NCBI GenBank assembly: GCA_945907735.1
Contig: CAMDTL010000005.1
Span: 44,237 to 108,236, forward strand
DNA: 64,000 nt
Direction of reading: 5' to 3'
From: Methylotenera oryzisoli
Lineage (GTDB): Bacteria; Pseudomonadota; Gammaproteobacteria; Burkholderiales; Methylophilaceae
Each line of letters begins with the position of its first letter. The first letter of the stretch is position 1. The position numbers and the translations under genes were made by a program. The notes beneath the pieces were generated by a model that was not told the DNA's origin, ran no database searches, and saw nothing but the letters and a program-made list of their open reading frames with translations. This document shows positions 8,067-18,127 of this stretch, one piece after another.

Positions 8067-10127
8067 TTACTTGACGCGCATACCAGCATCTGCACCCACA
8101 TCAGGAGACAAAATAAATGGTCCACCACGTGCATCACTGGCCGCCAGCACCATACCTTCACTCATGCCAAATTTCATTTTACGTGGCGCTAAATTGACCA
8201 CCATCACAGTTAAACGGCCTTTTAAGGTTTCTGGGTCGTAAGCCGATTTAATGCCCGCAAACACTTGTCGCGGTGTTGCTTCGCCAATATCCAAAGTAAG
8301 TTTGAGTAATTTTTCCGCACCTTCCACGTGCTCGGCATTCACAATCTTGGCGATACGCAGGTCTACTTTGGTAAAGTCATCTATGCTTATGTATTCTGCC
8401 TCATTTTTAGTTTCAGGGGCATCGCTGGAATCCAATATCGGCGCGGCGGTAGGGATAGTAGTTAAATTCTCTGTATTGGCTTCTGTCATAGATTCAATCT
8501 GTTTAGGGTCAATACGGGTGATGAAATGCTGATATAGGTTAATTTTTTTAATTGGAAAATTCTCAACCATATTCCAATTAAATTCAGTATTCGAGCCTAA
8601 CAAATCCTTTGCCACACGTCCAGCCAAATTTGGAAGTATTGGATTAAGATATACAGTCAGAACTGAAAACATTCTTAAACTTGCACTGCAAACCATATGC
8701 AACTTTCCATCCTGCGAGGTATCTTTGGCAATCTCCCAAGGCTTTTCATTTGCCACATACTCATTTACCAAATCAGCTAAGCGCATGATTTCTCGAACAG
8801 CTTTAGAGTAATCTCGGGTTTGGTAATACTCAGCTATCTCTTCGGATGGCTTAGTTAACTCTTCCAAGAGCGCGAACTCTGTAGCCGTAAAATTGCTACC
8901 TGCCAAGGGTAAAAGTTCCCCATCAAAACGTTTGGTAATGAACCCAGCACAACGACTGGCAATATTGATGTATTTACCCACCAAATCACTGTTCACGCGC
9001 GCGACGAAGTCTTCCAGATTTAGGTCAATATCTTCCATCGTGCTATTGAGCTTGGCCGCGTAGTAATAACGTAAATACTCAGGATTTTTAATATGATCTA
9101 AATAGCTGCGCGCAGTGATAAACGTGCCGCGTGATTTGCTCATTTTTTCACCATTCACGGTTAAAAAACCGTGCGCGAAAATCTGTGTTGGCTTGCGATA
9201 GCCACTATATTCAAGCGTTGCAGGCCAAAACAGCGCATGAAAATACAAAATGTCTTTACCGATAAAATGGTATAACTCGGTCGTTGAGTCGTGCTTCCAA
9301 TACTCGTCAAAATCTAAACCTTTAGTCTCACATAACTTTTTAAAACTCGCCATGTAGCCAATCGGTGCATCCAACCACACATAAAAATATTTGCCTGGCG
9401 CATCGGGAATCTCGAAACCGAAATATGGGGCATCACGCGAAATATCCCAATCGTTGAGGCCATTTTCAAACCATTCTCCCATCTTGTTAGCGGCTTCGCC
9501 TTGCAACGTACCGCTTCTCGTCCAATCTTTTAGAAACTGCTCACACTCACTCAGTTTAAAAAAGTAATGTTCGGTTTCTTTGCGCACTGGTGCAGCTCCA
9601 GAAACCGCAGAGTAAGCATTAATTAGCTCAGTTGGGTTGTAGGTTGCACCGCACACCTCGCAGTTGTCGCCATATTGGTCTTTGGCGTGGCATTTCGGGC
9701 ATTCGCCTTTAATAAAACGGTCTGGCAAGAACATGTTTTTGACTGGGTCGTAAAACTGTTCGATGGTTTTGGTGGCAATTTTCCCGTTAGCTTTAAGCTT
9801 TCTGTAAATCGTTTGCGAAAGCTCTCTATTCTCTGGTGCATTGGTTGAATAGTAATTGTCGAACTCCACCAAGAACTCTTTGAAGTCAGCGCTATGCTCT
9901 TTGTGAACCGCATCAATTAAGACTTCTGGCGTAATGCCTTCTTTTTGCGCACGCAGCATAATTGGCGTGCCATGCGTATCATCCGCACACACATAATGCA
10001 CAGTGTGACCCTGCATTTTCTGAAAGCGCACCCAAATGTCAGTTTGAATGTATTCCACCAAATGACCAAGGTGGATGCTGCCATTGGCGTAGGGAAGTGC
10101 GGAAGTTACCAGTATCTTTTTTGTCAT
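8067..10127 (-). CDS. metG: Methionyl-tRNA synthetase
   Basis: This 686-residue class I aminoacyl-tRNA synthetase charges tRNA-Met. Seen: the HIGH-type motif HLGH in [20 protein letters not shown]; the zinc knuckle [18 protein letters not shown], indicating the two-knuckle E. coli-type enzyme; and the KMSKS loop ([15 protein letters not shown]). A C-terminal EMAPII/Trbp111-like tRNA-binding domain covers about residues 580-686 ([20 protein letters not shown]). The domain order and length are those of full proteobacterial MetG. It is divergent from apbC with a 64-bp gap, a common arrangement in beta-proteobacteria. Confidence 0.97.
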   Translation of the reverse strand: MTKKILVTSALPYANGSIHLGHLVEYIQTDIWVRFQKMQGHTVHYVCADDTHGTPIMLRAQKEGITPEVLIDAVHKEHSADFKEFLVEFDNYYSTNAPENRELSQTIYRKLKANGKIATKTIEQFYDPVKNMFLPDRFIKGECPKCHAKDQYGDNCEVCGATYNPTELINAYSAVSGAAPVRKETEHYFFKLSECEQFLKDWTRSGTLQGEAANKMGEWFENGLNDWDISRDAPYFGFEIPDAPGKYFYVWLDAPIGYMASFKKLCETKGLDFDEYWKHDSTTELYHFIGKDILYFHALFWPATLEYSGYRKPTQIFAHGFLTVNGEKMSKSRGTFITARSYLDHIKNPEYLRYYYAAKLNSTMEDIDLNLEDFVARVNSDLVGKYINIASRCAGFITKRFDGELLPLAGSNFTATEFALLEELTKPSEEIAEYYQTRDYSKAVREIMRLADLVNEYVANEKPWEIAKDTSQDGKLHMVCSASLRMFSVLTVYLNPILPNLAGRVAKDLLGSNTEFNWNMVENFPIKKINLYQHFITRIDPKQIESMTEANTENLTTIPTAAPILDSSDAPETKNEAEYISIDDFTKVDLRIAKIVNAEHVEGAEKLLKLTLDIGEATPRQVFAGIKSAYDPETLKGRLTVMVVNLAPRKMKFGMSEGMVLAASDARGGPFILSPDVGADAGMRVK

Positions 10128-10191
10128 TTCAGCATTTTAGCAAAGACGCTGACATCTACATAAGTTAAAATGCATTTTTATTAGGAATATC

Positions 10192-11280
10192 ATGGCAATC
10201 ACTGAATTAAACATCCAAAACGCATTAAAAGCGCTGATTGATCCGAATACTGGCAAAGATTTCATCGCCAGCAAATCAGCTAAAAATATCCAAATTACTG
10301 GCAGCGATGTGAGTATTGATATTGTGTTGGGCTATCCTGCCACAAGCGTGATGGATGATGTGAAAGCATTGGTTGAAAATCATCTAAAAAGTTTAGATAG
10401 CGTGGAAAATGTGAGCGTGAATATTGGCAGCCGCATCGTCGCACACAAGGTGCAGCAAGGCGTTAATCTGCTGCCCAACGTTAAAAATATTATCGCCGTG
10501 GCTTCGGGCAAAGGTGGTGTGGGCAAATCGACAACTAGCGTGAACTTAGCGTTAGCACTCGCGGCAGAAGGCGCAACCGTAGGCTTGCTAGACGCGGATA
10601 TTTACGGTCCTAGCCAACCGCAAATGTTGGGAATTTCAGGTCGGCCAGAAAGCTCGGATGGCAAAAGCATGAACCCGATGATGGCGCACGGCATTCAAGC
10701 CATGAGTATTGGCTTTTTGGTGGATACCGATACGCCGATGGTATGGCGTGGTCCAATGGTAACGGGTGCGCTGGAGCAATTGTTGCGCGAAACGCGCTGG
10801 GATAATTTAGATTATTTGGTCATCGATTTACCGCCAGGCACTGGCGATATTCAACTCACGCTCGCGCAAAAAATCCCCGTCACAGGTGCGATTATTGTCA
10901 CCACGCCGCAAGATATTGCGCTATTAGATGCGCGCAAAGGCTTAAAAATGTTCGAGAAAGTCGGTATTCCTATTCTTGGAATTGTCGAAAATATGAGCAC
11001 GCATATTTGTAGTCATTGCGGGCATGAAGAACATATATTCGGCGCAGGCGGTGGCCAAAAAATGTGTGAAGACTACAAAGTTGATTTACTAGGCAGCTTA
11101 CCGTTGGACATGAGCATTCGCGAACTTACGGATAGCGGCAACCCGACCGTGATTGCGCAGCCTGATTCTAAAATCGCCAGTATTTACAAAGAAATCGCGC
11201 GTAAAGCCGCGATTAAAATTGCCAATGCCAGCTTAGACCACAGCAGCAAATTCCCAAGTATTGTGATTCAAAACACTTAA
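10192..11280 (+). CDS. apbC: Mrp/ApbC family iron-sulfur cluster carrier ATPase
   Basis: This 362-residue protein has an N-terminal MIP18/DUF59-type domain (about 5-85) followed by a ParA/MinD-like ATPase. The deviant Walker A loop is at residues 106-113 (GKGGVGKST), with DLPPGTGDIQLTL as the Walker B/switch region. The cluster-binding CxxC lies in HICSHCGHEE near residue 265. The family binds and hands over [4Fe-4S] clusters to apo-proteins in the cytosol. Start choice is supported by AGGAA five bases upstream of the ATG. A hairpin element lies just after the stop. Confidence 0.94.
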   Translation: MAITELNIQNALKALIDPNTGKDFIASKSAKNIQITGSDVSIDIVLGYPATSVMDDVKALVENHLKSLDSVENVSVNIGSRIVAHKVQQGVNLLPNVKNIIAVASGKGGVGKSTTSVNLALALAAEGATVGLLDADIYGPSQPQMLGISGRPESSDGKSMNPMMAHGIQAMSIGFLVDTDTPMVWRGPMVTGALEQLLRETRWDNLDYLVIDLPPGTGDIQLTLAQKIPVTGAIIVTTPQDIALLDARKGLKMFEKVGIPILGIVENMSTHICSHCGHEEHIFGAGGGQKMCEDYKVDLLGSLPLDMSIRELTDSGNPTVIAQPDSKIASIYKEIARKAAIKIANASLDHSSKFPSIVIQNT

Positions 11281-11292
11281 AACATTACAAAA

Positions 11293-11340
11293 GCATATGC
11301 CACTGGACTAAATCACTCCAGTGCAGGCCTGCAGGGCATT
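11293..11340 (-). repeat. Interspersed hairpin element, copy E
   Basis: On the minus strand this reads CCTG-CACTGGA-GTGATTTAG-TCCAGTG-GCAT, a perfect 7-bp stem (11301-11307 with 11317-11323) and a 9-nt loop. Four other places in the window carry the same layout (13024-13088, 17572-17632, 23351-23415, 46428-46490). It sits between the convergent ends of apbC and pgl and may also help end transcription, although no T-run follows. Confidence 0.7.
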
Positions 11341-11351
11341 GATTTAAATGC

Positions 11352-12035
11352 TTATTTTAACTCCACATCATAGCAATACACATCCACACCGCACGCAGGT
11401 GTGATTAACGCAGCTGGAATATCCACACCTTTGCGCCAGTTATCGACGGCCTCTTGCTTACCTTGACCTGTCACCAAAAACATGGCTGCATTGGTATTGT
11501 TTAAACGATTTTGGCTCATGGTCACCCGTTCTGCGGGTGGCTTAGGGGAGTTGAATACTGGCACGGCATCCGCGCTGTTATCTACCATATGGCCTGGAAA
11601 CAAACTTGCGGTGTGGCCATCTTCACCCAGCCCAAATAGTACCAAATCAAAAGTAGGCACATTGGCTAAAGTTGTTGCATAGGCGTTTGCGCCTGCCACT
11701 GGCCCAAGCTCGGACGGAATGGCATGGATTTGGGTTTTTGGAACGGTCACGTGACTTAACCACACTTGGTCTACCATCAAGCTATTACGCTCTTCATCGC
11801 CTACTGGCAAGCAGCGGTCATCGTTAAGATAAATATGCCATTTAGACCAATCGGTAGGCATATCACGCAACAAACGGTATATGGCACATGGTGTGCTGCC
11901 GCCTGCCAGCACAATCGAAAACGCACCTTTTTCTGCAATGGCGATTGCGGCATGGCGCATAATCACATCGCACACGATGTGGCGCAACGATTCAATACTA
12001 TCGAACAAATTCCAGCGTATATTTTTTGAGTACAT
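11352..12035 (-). CDS. pgl: 6-phosphogluconolactonase
   Basis: This 227-residue DevB/Pgl-family enzyme hydrolyses 6-phosphogluconolactone to 6-phosphogluconate, the step after glucose-6-phosphate dehydrogenase; zwf lies 1 kb away. Family signatures are IVLAGGSTPCAIYRLL near the N-terminus, WHIYLNDDRCLPVGDEERNS and LVLFGLGEDGHTASLFPGH. The reading frame is open to 12101, but the start at 12035 (MYSKNIRWNLFD) is preferred because it gives the usual family length and the extra 22 residues look non-homologous. AAAG eight bases upstream is a weak ribosome site. Confidence 0.92.
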   Translation of the reverse strand: MYSKNIRWNLFDSIESLRHIVCDVIMRHAAIAIAEKGAFSIVLAGGSTPCAIYRLLRDMPTDWSKWHIYLNDDRCLPVGDEERNSLMVDQVWLSHVTVPKTQIHAIPSELGPVAGANAYATTLANVPTFDLVLFGLGEDGHTASLFPGHMVDNSADAVPVFNSPKPPAERVTMSQNRLNNTNAAMFLVTGQGKQEAVDNWRKGVDIPAALITPACGVDVYCYDVELK

Positions 12036-12092
12036 AATCTTTAAAAAGTGAGCATTAATCGGTGAGAAAATTTTGCGCGTATTTGACCCTAT

Positions 12093-12147
12093 TTTACGCA
12101 AATTGTCATGCTTTTATATTTTTTGTGGCACAACTATTTTGCGTAAA
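12093..12147. promoter_or_regulatory. Inverted repeat in the pgl-dienelactone hydrolase divergent promoter region
   Basis: TTTACGCAAA (12093-12102) and its exact reverse complement TTTGCGTAAA (12138-12147) flank 35 bp of AT-rich DNA between two divergent genes. Arm centres are 45 bp apart, about four helical turns, which would suit a looping or paired regulator. It is unlikely to be a terminator because of the long spacer and its place upstream of both genes. The binding protein is unknown. Confidence 0.4.
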
Positions 12148-12191
12148 CCCGCCCATGCATTATTATATCGGGTTACGCCAAAGGATAAAAC

Positions 12192-12983
12192 ATGCTGATT
12201 AAAGATGGTGAAGTTTTAAAAATTAACACCCCAACTGGCGACATGAATGCGCACATTTTTCGCCCAGTTGCACCTGGTAAATATCCTGCTGTTTTAATGT
12301 ACTCAGAAATTTTTCAAGTAACAGCGCCTATACGCCGTACCGCAGCGATGCTAGCTGGACACGGTTTTATCGTGGCTTGCCCAGAGATTTACCACGAGCT
12401 AGAGCCTGCAGGCACTGTGTTAGCTTACAACACTGATGGTACAGAGCGCGGCAATGCGCATAAAATCACCAAAGAACTTTCGTCTTATGACAGTGATGCT
12501 AAAGCAGTGCTAGCCTATTTAACTTCACGCGAGGATTGCACCGGCAGACTAGGCGTGATGGGTATTTGCATAGGCGGCCACTTGGCGTTCCGCGCCGCCA
12601 TGAACCCAGAAGTGCTGGCAGCCGTATGTTTTTACGCGACAGATATTCATAAAAAATCCTTAGGATTAGGCACAAACGATAACTCGCTGGAGCGTGCAGG
12701 CGAAATTAAAGGTGAGCTACTGCATATTTGGGGCAAGCAAGACCCGCATGTGCCACTTGAAGGTCGCAACATGATTAAAGCGCGCTTGGACGAAGTGGGC
12801 ACGCGCTACACTTGGCACGAATTTAACGGCCAGCACGCGTTTATGCGCGACGAAGGCCATCGCTACGACCCAGAATTGGCGCTGCAAAGTTGGAACTTGT
12901 TGTTGGCACTTTTCCACCGCCGTTTAGGTTATGGTGATTTGAATATGGCGTCAGATGGCAAGCCAGCCGAAAGTCGCCATTAA
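12192..12983 (+). CDS. Dienelactone hydrolase family protein
   Basis: This 263-residue alpha/beta-hydrolase of the dienelactone hydrolase family has a Cys nucleophile elbow GICIGGHLAF (Cys126). The probable triad partners are Asp184 in WGKQDPHVP and His215 in FNGQHAFMRDEGHRYD. Glu39 in MYSEIF matches the family residue that activates the cysteine. No lactone pathway genes lie nearby. Its place between pgl and zwf makes a role in central sugar-lactone metabolism possible but unproven. AGGAT eight bases ahead supports the start. No signal peptide is present, so it is cytosolic. Confidence 0.88.
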   Translation: MLIKDGEVLKINTPTGDMNAHIFRPVAPGKYPAVLMYSEIFQVTAPIRRTAAMLAGHGFIVACPEIYHELEPAGTVLAYNTDGTERGNAHKITKELSSYDSDAKAVLAYLTSREDCTGRLGVMGICIGGHLAFRAAMNPEVLAAVCFYATDIHKKSLGLGTNDNSLERAGEIKGELLHIWGKQDPHVPLEGRNMIKARLDEVGTRYTWHEFNGQHAFMRDEGHRYDPELALQSWNLLLALFHRRLGYGDLNMASDGKPAESRH

Positions 12984-13023
12984 GTGTTTAACGTTTAATT
13001 GTTTTCACTCACAAGCAAACAAT

Positions 13024-13088
13024 CCTGCAACCACCATGGATATTAGCTTGCGGACCTGCCCTAGAATGATTTAGTCTAGGGGTATGTT
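13024..13088 (+). repeat. Interspersed hairpin element, copy A
   Basis: CATGGATATT...ACCTGC is followed by CCCTAGA-ATGATTTAG-TCTAGGG, a perfect 7-bp stem at 13059-13081. Compared with copy E, stem positions 2 and 5 are changed on both arms (C:G for A:T, A:T for G:C), so pairing is kept. The first half is nearly identical to copy C at 23351-23415. It lies between the dienelactone hydrolase gene and zwf. Confidence 0.7.
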
Positions 13089-13112
13089 AAAAGTAATTTT
13101 TAAAGGTAATAA

Positions 13113-14606
13113 ATGACCACAAAGATAGATCCATGTACCCTCGTTTTATTTGGCGCAAGCGGTAATTTAGCACGCGTTAAACTTTTTCCTGGCCTGTTTC
13201 GCCTCGATTTGCTTGGCCGCTTGCCCGATGAAATGAAAATTCTGTCGGTCGGCCGTCAAGCGGTTGATTTGGCGGCTTGGCGCGCCGACATTAAAGGCAT
13301 GTTGGACGCCAAATTTAAAAACTGCGTGGACGCAAAAGTGTTCGCGCGTTTTATTGCGCGTAACTTTTATCATGCCAATGTACCAACCGACGCGGATGCG
13401 TTCAAAAAACTCAAAAACACATTGAGCGACGAAAAAGTGTTTCCGCAAAACTTGGCGTATTTTTTGTCGGTGCGTCCTGTAGATTTTGCGCAAGTGGTGG
13501 ATCAACTTGCCGCGGAAGGCTTAACCAACGAAGATAAATATTGGCGTCGCGTAGTGATTGAGAAGCCGTTTGGTACCGATTTGCCCAGTGCGCAAGCACT
13601 ACAAAAATCCATTTCCAAACACCTCAAAGAAAGTCAAATTTACCGCATCGACCATTACTTGGGTAAATCTGCGCTACAAAATATACTGCTGCAACGCTTT
13701 ACCAACACGCTGCTTGAGCCAGTTTGGAATAACCAATATATCGACCACGTGCAAATCACCAACACCGAAATGTTGGGTGTGGGCGACCGTACCAAGTTTT
13801 ACGATACAACTGGCGCGCTACGCGACATGATTCAAAGCCATATTCTGCAAACGCTGGCTTTAACCACCATGGAAATGCCGCAAGATCTAACGCCAGAAGG
13901 CGTGCGCGCCGCTAAAATTAAGCTGTTGGAGCAAATTCGACCGATTCCAGTGAATGAATTGAGCAAACATGCGTTTCGCGCGCAATATGCGGCAGGCGAA
14001 GTCCGTACTTCTGACGGCAAGGGCGAAAAAGTACCAGGTTATTTAACAGAGCTGGAAGACAACAGTAGCGTGGTGGAAACTTATGCCGCGTTGAAGTTGT
14101 TTATTGATAACCCGCGCTGGAAAGGTGTGCCGTTTTACATCCGCACCGCCAAGCGCCTGCACGAGGCCGATACACGCATTGCAATTCGCTTTAAGAAATC
14201 ACCGCTGCAAGTGAATGCGCAAGATCAAAACTGGTTAATTATCGGCATTCAACCACGCGAATGCATTAAGATGGAAATCCAGTCAAAAATTCCAGGCTTG
14301 GACATCAACACGCGCACGATACAATTAGATGCAGCCAATCGCTTGCCCGAGGACGATAGCGTGGATGCGTACGAGGCTTTGCTGCTGAATTTAATGCAAG
14401 GCGACAACTCGAATTACCTCCACATCAGTGAAGCCGAAGCACAGTGGCGTTTAGTTGACCCTGTGGTAAAAGCTTGGGCAGCGGACAAAAAACCTGTGCA
14501 TCAATACCCCGCTGGCAGCCGCGACCCAGCAGCCTCGAAAGTGATTTTTGAAGCTGAAGACCAGTTCTGGCGTTACAGCATTGAATTGGATGGCGACGCG
14601 CACTAA
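13113..14606 (+). CDS. zwf: Glucose-6-phosphate 1-dehydrogenase
   Basis: This 497-residue enzyme oxidises glucose-6-phosphate to 6-phosphogluconolactone, feeding the oxidative pentose phosphate or Entner-Doudoroff route. Seen: the Rossmann nucleotide loop GASGNLA at residues 14-20, where the common family form is GASGDLA, so this copy has Asn in place of Asp. The active-site RIDHYLGK is at 178-185. EKPFGTDL and the C-terminal NYLHISEAEAQWRLVDPV are also typical. It is followed by an intrinsic terminator. With pgl close by, the first two steps of the pathway are linked here. Confidence 0.96.
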   Translation: MTTKIDPCTLVLFGASGNLARVKLFPGLFRLDLLGRLPDEMKILSVGRQAVDLAAWRADIKGMLDAKFKNCVDAKVFARFIARNFYHANVPTDADAFKKLKNTLSDEKVFPQNLAYFLSVRPVDFAQVVDQLAAEGLTNEDKYWRRVVIEKPFGTDLPSAQALQKSISKHLKESQIYRIDHYLGKSALQNILLQRFTNTLLEPVWNNQYIDHVQITNTEMLGVGDRTKFYDTTGALRDMIQSHILQTLALTTMEMPQDLTPEGVRAAKIKLLEQIRPIPVNELSKHAFRAQYAAGEVRTSDGKGEKVPGYLTELEDNSSVVETYAALKLFIDNPRWKGVPFYIRTAKRLHEADTRIAIRFKKSPLQVNAQDQNWLIIGIQPRECIKMEIQSKIPGLDINTRTIQLDAANRLPEDDSVDAYEALLLNLMQGDNSNYLHISEAEAQWRLVDPVVKAWAADKKPVHQYPAGSRDPAASKVIFEAEDQFWRYSIELDGDAH

Positions 14607-14654
14607 ATAATATATAAATATTTCATCATTTATTGTTATTATGCGCATTAAATT

Positions 14655-14680
14655 AAAGCGGAGTTTTTGCTCCGCTTTTT
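14655..14680 (+). terminator. Intrinsic terminator after zwf
   Basis: AGCGGAG and CTCCGCT pair around a short TTTTTG loop and are followed by TTTTT. It lies 49 bp after the zwf stop and just before dcd, and would separate the two transcripts. Confidence 0.85.
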
Positions 14681-14701
14681 ATCTAGAATTAAAGGTTGAG
14701 C

Positions 14702-15277
14702 ATGAGTATAAAATCAGACAAATGGATACGCCAAATGGCCGAGCAACACGGCATGATAGAACCGTTCGAGCCGAATCAAGTGAAAACAGCGCCAGATGGC
14801 CAGCGCATGGTGTCATACGGCACATCCAGTTATGGTTACGACATCCGCTGCAGCAAAGAATTTAAGCTATTTACCAACATTAACAGCACGATTGTTGACC
14901 CCAAAAATTTCGACTCAAATTCGTTTGTAGAAGTGAATGCCGATTTTTGTATTATTCCGCCCAACTCATTTGCGCTGGCTAGAACTGTTGAATACTTCCG
15001 CATTCCACGCAATGTATTGACCATCTGCTTGGGGAAAAGCACTTATGCGCGCTGCGGCATTATTGTCAACGTCACGCCATTTGAGCCTGAATGGGAAGGT
15101 TACGTAACACTAGAATTCAGCAACACCACACCCTTGCCAGCCAAGATATACGCTAATGAGGGTTGTGCACAGGTGCTGTTTTTTGAGGCGGATGCCGATG
15201 ATGTATGCGAAACTAGCTACAAAGACCGCGGCGGCAAATATCAAGGGCAGGTTGGCGTGACCTTGCCTAAGATTTAA
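14702..15277 (+). CDS. dcd: dCTP deaminase
   Basis: This 191-residue enzyme deaminates dCTP to dUTP, supplying dUMP for thymidylate synthase (thyA lies 3 kb away). Motifs: [44 protein letters not shown] and the C-terminal [10 protein letters not shown]. The first two carry the substrate-binding arginine and the catalytic glutamate of the family. The ATG at 14702 was chosen over an in-frame TTG two codons earlier because AAAGG lies eight bases ahead and the family starts MSIKSDKWI. Confidence 0.95.
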   Translation: MSIKSDKWIRQMAEQHGMIEPFEPNQVKTAPDGQRMVSYGTSSYGYDIRCSKEFKLFTNINSTIVDPKNFDSNSFVEVNADFCIIPPNSFALARTVEYFRIPRNVLTICLGKSTYARCGIIVNVTPFEPEWEGYVTLEFSNTTPLPAKIYANEGCAQVLFFEADADDVCETSYKDRGGKYQGQVGVTLPKI

Positions 15278-15327
15278 ATAAGCCGACATTCTGGCGAAGC
15301 ACAAAGATAATTTACAAGGGTATTTAA

Positions 15328-17568
15328 ATGAAGTTTAGGTTTCCAGTAGTAATCATTGATGAAGACTTTCGCTCGGAAAACTCTTCTGGTTTAGGCATTC
15401 GCATGCTCGCCAAAGCAATTGAAAGCGAAGGTTTTGAGGTGCTGGGTGTGACCAGTTACGGCGATTTAACTTCGTTCGCACAACAACAAAGCCGCGCTTC
15501 GGCGTTTATACTTTCGATTGACGACAATGAATTCGTTGAAGAAAACCAAGATGCATTAGACAATTTACGCAAATTTGTAGACGAAATTCGCTACCGTAAT
15601 GAAGAAATTCCTATCTTTTTACATGGTGAAACGCGCACTTCGCGGCATATTCCCAATGAGATTTTACGTGAACTTAACGGCTTTATTCACATGTATGAAG
15701 ACACGCCAGAATTCGTTGCGCGCTATATTTTGCGCGAGGCGCGTACTTATTTAGACAGCCTTGCGCCACCATTTTTTAAAGCACTGACCGAATATGCAGC
15801 CGACGGCTCTTACTCTTGGCATTGCCCTGGGCATTCTGGCGGCGTGGCATTTTTAAAATCGCCAGTCGGCCAAATGTTCCACCAATTTTTTGGCGAAAAT
15901 ATGCTGCGCGCCGATGTGTGTAATGCGGTGGATGAGCTAGGCCAACTGCTAGACCACACTGGGCCCGTGGCGGCATCAGAGCGCAATGCAGCACGCATTT
16001 ACAACTGCGATCATTTATATTTCGTCACCAACGGCACATCGACAAGTAATAAAATGGTATGGAACAGCACCGTTGCCCCAGGTGACGTGGTGGTGGTGGA
16101 TCGCAACTGCCATAAATCGATTTTGCATGCCATTATCATGACAGGCGCAATCCCCGTGTTTTTAATGCCGACACGCAACCATTTTGGCATTATTGGGCCG
16201 ATTCCTAAAAGCGAATTTGAATGGGAAAACATTCAAAAGAAAATCGACCGTAATCCGTTTATTTTGGACAAAACTGCCAAACCGCGTGTACTCACAATTA
16301 CGCAATCGACCTACGACGGCGTGCTGTATAACGTGGAAGAAATTAAAGACATGCTGGATGGCAAAATTGATACGCTACACTTTGATGAAGCTTGGCTACC
16401 ACACGCCACTTTCCACGATTTTTATGGTGATTATCACGCCATAGGCGAAGGTCGCCCGCGCTGCAAAGAAAGTATGGTATTTTCTACGCAATCTACCCAC
16501 AAACTGCTAGCAGGTTTATCGCAGGCCAGCCAAATTTTGGTGCAAGATGCAGAAAATAACAAGCTAGACCGCGATGTGTTTAATGAGTCTTACCTAATGC
16601 ACACCAGCACCAGCCCACAATACTCGATAGTCGCGAGCATAGACGTGGCAGCCGCCATGATGGAAGCGCCTGGCGGTACTGCATTAGTTGCGGAATCACT
16701 CATGGAAGCGCTCGATTTCCGCCGCGCCATGCGCAAAGTAGATGAAGATTGGGGTGCAGACTGGTGGTTCAAGGTTTGGGGGCCTGATGATTTAAGCGAG
16801 GAAGGCTTGGAAGAGCGCGAGGCTTGGATGCTATACGCCAACGGCGCTTGGCACGGTTTTGGTGATTTGGCACCTGGCTTTAACATGCTAGACCCGATTA
16901 AGGCGACGATTATCACGCCTGGCTTGGATATTAAAGGCGACTTCTCAGATAAGTTTGGTATTCCCGCGGCAATCGTCACCAAATATTTGGCTGAACACGG
17001 CGTCATTGTAGAAAAAACGGGGCTGTATTCGTTTTTTATTATGTTCACCATCGGCATTACCAAAGGCCGCTGGAACACGCTGGTGGCAGCTTTGCAGCAA
17101 TTTAAAGATGACTACGATAAGAACCAACCGCTGTGGAAAGTGTTGCCAGAATTCTGCCAAAAACAACCGCGTTACGAAAAAACTGGCTTGCGCGATTTAT
17201 GCGAGCAAATTCATGCCGTATATAAAGCCAACGACGTAGCGCGCCTGACCACCGAGATGTATTTATCTGACATGGTACCCGCCATGAAGCCCACCGATGC
17301 GTTTGCCAAAATGGCGCACCGCGAGATTGACCGTGTGCCGATTGACGAGCTGGAAGGTCGCGTGACTGCTGTGCTGCTAACGCCTTACCCGCCTGGCATT
17401 CCACTGCTTATTCCAGGTGAGCAATTTAACAAAGTCATCGTGAATTACTTAAAATTTGCGCGAGAATTTAACGAGAAATTCCCAGGCTTTGAAACTGATA
17501 ACCACGGTTTAGTCAAAGAAATTGTTGATGGAAAAGCAGTTTACCATGTAGATTGTGTAGCAAAATAG
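15328..17568 (+). CDS. Orn/Lys/Arg decarboxylase, PLP-dependent
   Basis: This 746-residue protein is a full-length member of the large prokaryotic basic amino acid decarboxylases (LdcC/SpeC/AdiA type). An N-terminal response-regulator-like wing (about 1-130, FPVVIIDEDFRSENSSGLGI) precedes the PLP-binding domain, with the cofactor lysine in STQSTHKLLAGLSQASQI, and a C-terminal domain ending PYPPGIPLLIPGE. The product would be cadaverine, putrescine or agmatine. Which substrate is used cannot be decided from these motifs. Its position directly after dcd is common in beta-proteobacteria and suggests a housekeeping polyamine role rather than acid stress. Confidence 0.88.
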   Translation: MKFRFPVVIIDEDFRSENSSGLGIRMLAKAIESEGFEVLGVTSYGDLTSFAQQQSRASAFILSIDDNEFVEENQDALDNLRKFVDEIRYRNEEIPIFLHGETRTSRHIPNEILRELNGFIHMYEDTPEFVARYILREARTYLDSLAPPFFKALTEYAADGSYSWHCPGHSGGVAFLKSPVGQMFHQFFGENMLRADVCNAVDELGQLLDHTGPVAASERNAARIYNCDHLYFVTNGTSTSNKMVWNSTVAPGDVVVVDRNCHKSILHAIIMTGAIPVFLMPTRNHFGIIGPIPKSEFEWENIQKKIDRNPFILDKTAKPRVLTITQSTYDGVLYNVEEIKDMLDGKIDTLHFDEAWLPHATFHDFYGDYHAIGEGRPRCKESMVFSTQSTHKLLAGLSQASQILVQDAENNKLDRDVFNESYLMHTSTSPQYSIVASIDVAAAMMEAPGGTALVAESLMEALDFRRAMRKVDEDWGADWWFKVWGPDDLSEEGLEEREAWMLYANGAWHGFGDLAPGFNMLDPIKATIITPGLDIKGDFSDKFGIPAAIVTKYLAEHGVIVEKTGLYSFFIMFTIGITKGRWNTLVAALQQFKDDYDKNQPLWKVLPEFCQKQPRYEKTGLRDLCEQIHAVYKANDVARLTTEMYLSDMVPAMKPTDAFAKMAHREIDRVPIDELEGRVTAVLLTPYPPGIPLLIPGEQFNKVIVNYLKFAREFNEKFPGFETDNHGLVKEIVDGKAVYHVDCVAK

Positions 17569-17571
17569 AGC

Positions 17572-17632
17572 ATGCCTGCAACCTAGTATATATGCGGCTT
17601 ACAGGCCTTCCCTCGAGTAATTTTATCGGGTG
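17572..17632 (+). repeat. Interspersed hairpin element, copy B
   Basis: CCTGCAACC is followed about 30 bases later by CCTTCCCTCGA-GTAATTTTA-TCGGG. The stem is five pairs with one bulged T. It lies between the convergent ends of the decarboxylase gene and folA. Its layout and loop length match copies A, C, E and G; it is more degenerate than A or E. Confidence 0.55.
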
Positions 17633-17643
17633 AATTTTAAAAA

Positions 17644-18126
17644 TTATTTTCGGCAGTAAATCAAATCGCTATATTCAAGACCGCTCGCTGAGATGTGCGG
17701 GGTTTTTTCGGCTAACTGCCACACATCTAAATCAATAGGCTCAAAAAAAGCGTCGCCAGCAAACTCAGCTTGCACTTCTGTAATATACAGCTTGTTGGCG
17801 AGTTTTAAGCCTTCTTTATACAATTCTGCGCCACCTATAACAAATGGCTCTGCATCGCTACAAGCTAATATCAGCGCGGCTTGCAGGCTATGTGAAATTA
17901 ATGCACCTTCTGCTTTGTAATGTTTATTGCGCGTGACGATTACTGTAATTCGCCCTGGTAACAAGCGCCCCAGAGATTCATAAGTTTTGCGTCCCATAAT
18001 AATGTGATGCCCCATGGTGAGCGCTTTAAAACGTTTTAAATCCTCAGACAAATGCCATGGCAGCGTGTTATTGATGCCAATGACACCATTTTTTGCAGCT
18101 GCAACAATCAGCGATAATCGTGACAT
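17644..18126 (-). CDS. folA: Dihydrofolate reductase
   Basis: This 160-residue enzyme reduces dihydrofolate to tetrahydrofolate with NADPH. Motifs: LIVAAAKNGVIGINNTLPWHLSEDLKRFK at the N-terminus (the conserved PWH), MGRKTYESLGRLLPGR and FVIGGAELY. Length is normal for a bacterial DHFR. It starts one base after the thyA stop, so the two form an operon in which FolA recycles the dihydrofolate that ThyA makes. Confidence 0.97.
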   Translation of the reverse strand: MSRLSLIVAAAKNGVIGINNTLPWHLSEDLKRFKALTMGHHIIMGRKTYESLGRLLPGRITVIVTRNKHYKAEGALISHSLQAALILACSDAEPFVIGGAELYKEGLKLANKLYITEVQAEFAGDAFFEPIDLDVWQLAEKTPHISASGLEYSDLIYCRK

Positions 18127-18127
18127 A

